DNA from: JBKQWK01 sp052139595
GTDB lineage: Bacteria > Actinomycetota > Thermoleophilia > UBA2241
Direction of reading: 5' to 3'
NCBI GenBank assembly: GCA_052139595.1
Contig: JBKQWK010000258.1
Location: forward strand, 1 to 15,227
DNA length: 15,227 nt
The notes under the pieces were generated by a model. That model saw only the letters and a list, made by a program, of their open reading frames with translations, was not told where the DNA came from and searched no databases. The position numbers were made by a program, and so were the translations under genes. Shown in pieces: positions 13,918 through 15,227 of the stretch (position 1 is its first letter; each line of letters opens with the position of its first letter).

Positions 13918-14679
13918 TCAGGGACTGGCAATGCGCCACGAGGGCAGGACAGCTTCATCGATCGCAGCAGTCACAGTGAACTCGGCGCGGTCGCCGCGAT
14001 ATACATCGCGAGCCAGCTCGATGACCTCGCCGACGGTGTCAAACACGGTACGAGTAAGGGCGATGGCTGCACTGCCAAGCGACGCTTCGAGGATCTCGGC
14101 CTCAAAGGGATCGAGGCTGACGGCAACGACACGAGCCTCAGCCTTGGCCGGGTGCACATCGTAGTGCAATCCTAAAAGCTCCCACAGCGAGCCGGCTAGG
14201 TCGTAATCGAACAGGTCAGGAAAACGCTCGGCCGACAGGTGGATGGTTTCGAGGGCGATCGGCCCACCCCGCGCTGACCGCAGCCGCTCGACAAGATGGA
14301 TCTTGCCGGTGGCGGAAACGTTAAGGGTCGTGGCAATGAACGGGTCCGGATCGAGAGTAGCAGCTCTCAGAACCCTGTTGCCCGGTACGTAGTCAGCGGC
14401 GGCCATCGTGTGGGTGAAGCTTCCGACGCCGAAGCGCAGGCGTGGCTCGGCAACGAAGGTCCCCCGGCGCGCTTGACGGTAGACGTACCCTTCTAGCCTC
14501 AGAGTCTGCAGCGCCTGGCGCGCCGTCATTCGGCTGGCACCATGGCTCTCGCTCAGAGATCGCTCAGAGAGGATCGGCTCGTGCGGACCAAGTTGCCCGC
14601 CTTCAATCTGGTCGCGCAGTAGTGAAGCAAGCCACAGGTACAGGGGACCCGATTGAGCCAGCGATCGTCGCCCACTCAC
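13918..14679 (-). CDS. GntR-family (HutC subfamily) transcriptional regulator with UTRA ligand domain
   Basis: About 253 residues. The N-terminal winged helix reads LYLWLASLLRDQIEGGQLGPHEPILSERSLSESHGASRMTARQALQTLRLEGYVYRQARRGTFVAEPRL, a textbook GntR pattern (SER.L...GASR.TARQAL..L...G....RGTFV). The remaining about 170 residues match the UTRA sensor domain layout (FTHTM..., LVERLRSARGGPIALETIHLSAERFPDLFDYDLAGSLWELL, then a C-terminal ALTRTVFDTVGEVIELARDVYRGDRAEFTV). These proteins bind small sugars, amines or organic ligands and usually repress. The ligand cannot be read from the sequence. The start is uncertain: GTG at 14679 has GGAGG about 12 bases upstream, and GTG at 14691 abuts it. The neighbours do not reveal a target operon. 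Confidence 0.9.
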   Translation of the reverse strand: MSGRRSLAQSGPLYLWLASLLRDQIEGGQLGPHEPILSERSLSESHGASRMTARQALQTLRLEGYVYRQARRGTFVAEPRLRFGVGSFTHTMAAADYVPGNRVLRAATLDPDPFIATTLNVSATGKIHLVERLRSARGGPIALETIHLSAERFPDLFDYDLAGSLWELLGLHYDVHPAKAEARVVAVSLDPFEAEILEASLGSAAIALTRTVFDTVGEVIELARDVYRGDRAEFTVTAAIDEAVLPSWRIASP

Positions 14680-14707
14680 AATGCTACTCACCCTCCCAAA
14701 CAGACCA

Positions 14708-14720
14708 GTGGAAAATCCAC
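14708..14720. promoter_or_regulatory. Palindrome upstream of the GntR gene, possible operator
   Basis: gtgga-aaa-tccac is a perfect 5-base inverted repeat with a 3-base centre, 17-29 bases upstream of the possible GTG starts of the GntR-family gene. This is where an autoregulatory operator would be expected. It is a single copy only, so it remains a candidate. The rest of 14692-14883 shows no gene. Confidence 0.3.
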
Positions 14721-14883
14721 GGTGACTGGAGCATTACCAGCACCTGGCAGACGATTACGGCAAACCACGAACCATATAGATGCGATGGCCACCGCTGCGG
14801 CGGATTCGATCTTCAAGGGCGGACCATGCACCAAGCTCAGATGATCGTTCAGGAAAACGAAGCTGTCTGGCGAGCTGGGGAGA

Positions 14884-15227
14884 TCAGCTCTCTGGCGCCG
14901 CTTTCAGTGAGGCTGCGACTTCAGCTTCCGAGCGCCGCCGCAGGGGCACGAAGCGAACGGCCAAGCCGGTCGGCTCCGCCTCGACGATGGCGACGGTCGG
15001 CCCATCGTCTTCTTCCTCCGGCGAACTGGCCGTGCCGGGATTGAGAAAGAGCGTGCCGTCGACCCAGACCGCCGAGGGCACATGCTCATGGCCGAAGACA
15101 ACCAGATCGGGCGTGGCGCCGGCAGCGCCGAAGGCGATCTTGCCGGCCGCCAGACGCTTCAGGAGGCGCTTGCGCTTGTGACTGACGACGAAGCTCACGC
15201 CGCCGACCTCGCCGGTGGCCTCGCGCA
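14884..15227 (-). CDS. YfcE/MJ0936-like metallophosphoesterase, C-terminal part (partial at window edge)
   Basis: The frame is open from the right edge to a TGA at 14884, giving 114 residues; the N terminus lies outside the window. The visible part contains VSFVVSHKRKR, corresponding to the family's hydrophobic strand plus metal-site His, then DLVVFGHEHVPSAVWVDGTLFLNPGT, the GH.H metal-binding motif and NPG turn of small calcineurin-like phosphodiesterases. The first metal-binding motifs (DxH, GD, GNxD) would be upstream. The tail is rich in Glu and Arg. It is on the same strand as, and upstream of, the GntR gene, about 200 bases away, so an operon is possible but not supported by spacing. 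A start at 15198 is excluded because coding similarity continues to the edge. Confidence 0.8.
   Translation of the reverse strand, partial: REATGEVGGVSFVVSHKRKRLLKRLAAGKIAFGAAGATPDLVVFGHEHVPSAVWVDGTLFLNPGTASSPEEEDDGPTVAIVEAEPTGLAVRFVPLRRRSEAEVAASLKAAPES

Overview
The window is GC-rich (about 60% by eye) with dense, mostly intact genes, Shine-Dalgarno-type starts (GGAG/AGGAGG), a PstS lipoprotein with a Ser/Ala-rich linker, and GTG starts in several genes. This fits a high-GC bacterium such as an actinomycetote (possibly Thermoleophilia-like) or a chloroflexote. No rRNA or other taxonomic marker is present, so the phylum is an inference.

Most of the window is a phosphate-acquisition island. 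On the minus strand, in transcription order, are pstS1 (6804-5686), pstC1, pstA1 and pstB2, then a roughly 300-base gap with its own promoter-like signals, then pstB1 and phoU (ending at 886). Upstream of pstS1 on the same strand is a uppP/bacA-like undecaprenyl-diphosphatase (8280-7261). On the plus strand is a second set: an OmpR/PhoB-like regulator (8751-9512), pstC2, pstA2 and pstS2 (ending at 12618). The second set has no ATPase gene, whereas the first has two PstB genes, so one PstB probably powers the second permease. No histidine kinase gene is visible.

The main oddities are these. (1) The regulator has Glu in place of the phospho-accepting Asp and Asn in place of the conserved Thr/Ser. 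(2) Its DNA-binding recognition helix is readable only in another frame, between two compensating frameshifts. (3) Arrays of 11-base direct repeats resembling Pho boxes lie upstream of pstS1, pstS2 and pstB1, with a weaker one before the regulator. (4) Several long perfect hairpins lie between genes, including one between pstS1 and pstC1 with an alternative, mutually exclusive pairing.

The flanks are less related. At the left edge is the C-terminal part of a secreted-type protein with Ig-like repeats (1-846), convergent with phoU. On the right are a nucleotidyltransferase-fold protein of unknown role (12929-13801), then, on the minus strand, a GntR/HutC-family repressor (14679-13918) and the C-terminal part of a YfcE-like metallophosphoesterase that runs off the window (15227-14884).

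The likely joint function is this: under phosphate limitation, PstS1/PstS2 bind external phosphate, PstC/PstA pairs pass it through the membrane, PstB hydrolyses ATP, and PhoU reports transporter state. The regulator is the presumed transcription factor for the Pho-box-like sites, but its key residues and its recognition helix are abnormal here.
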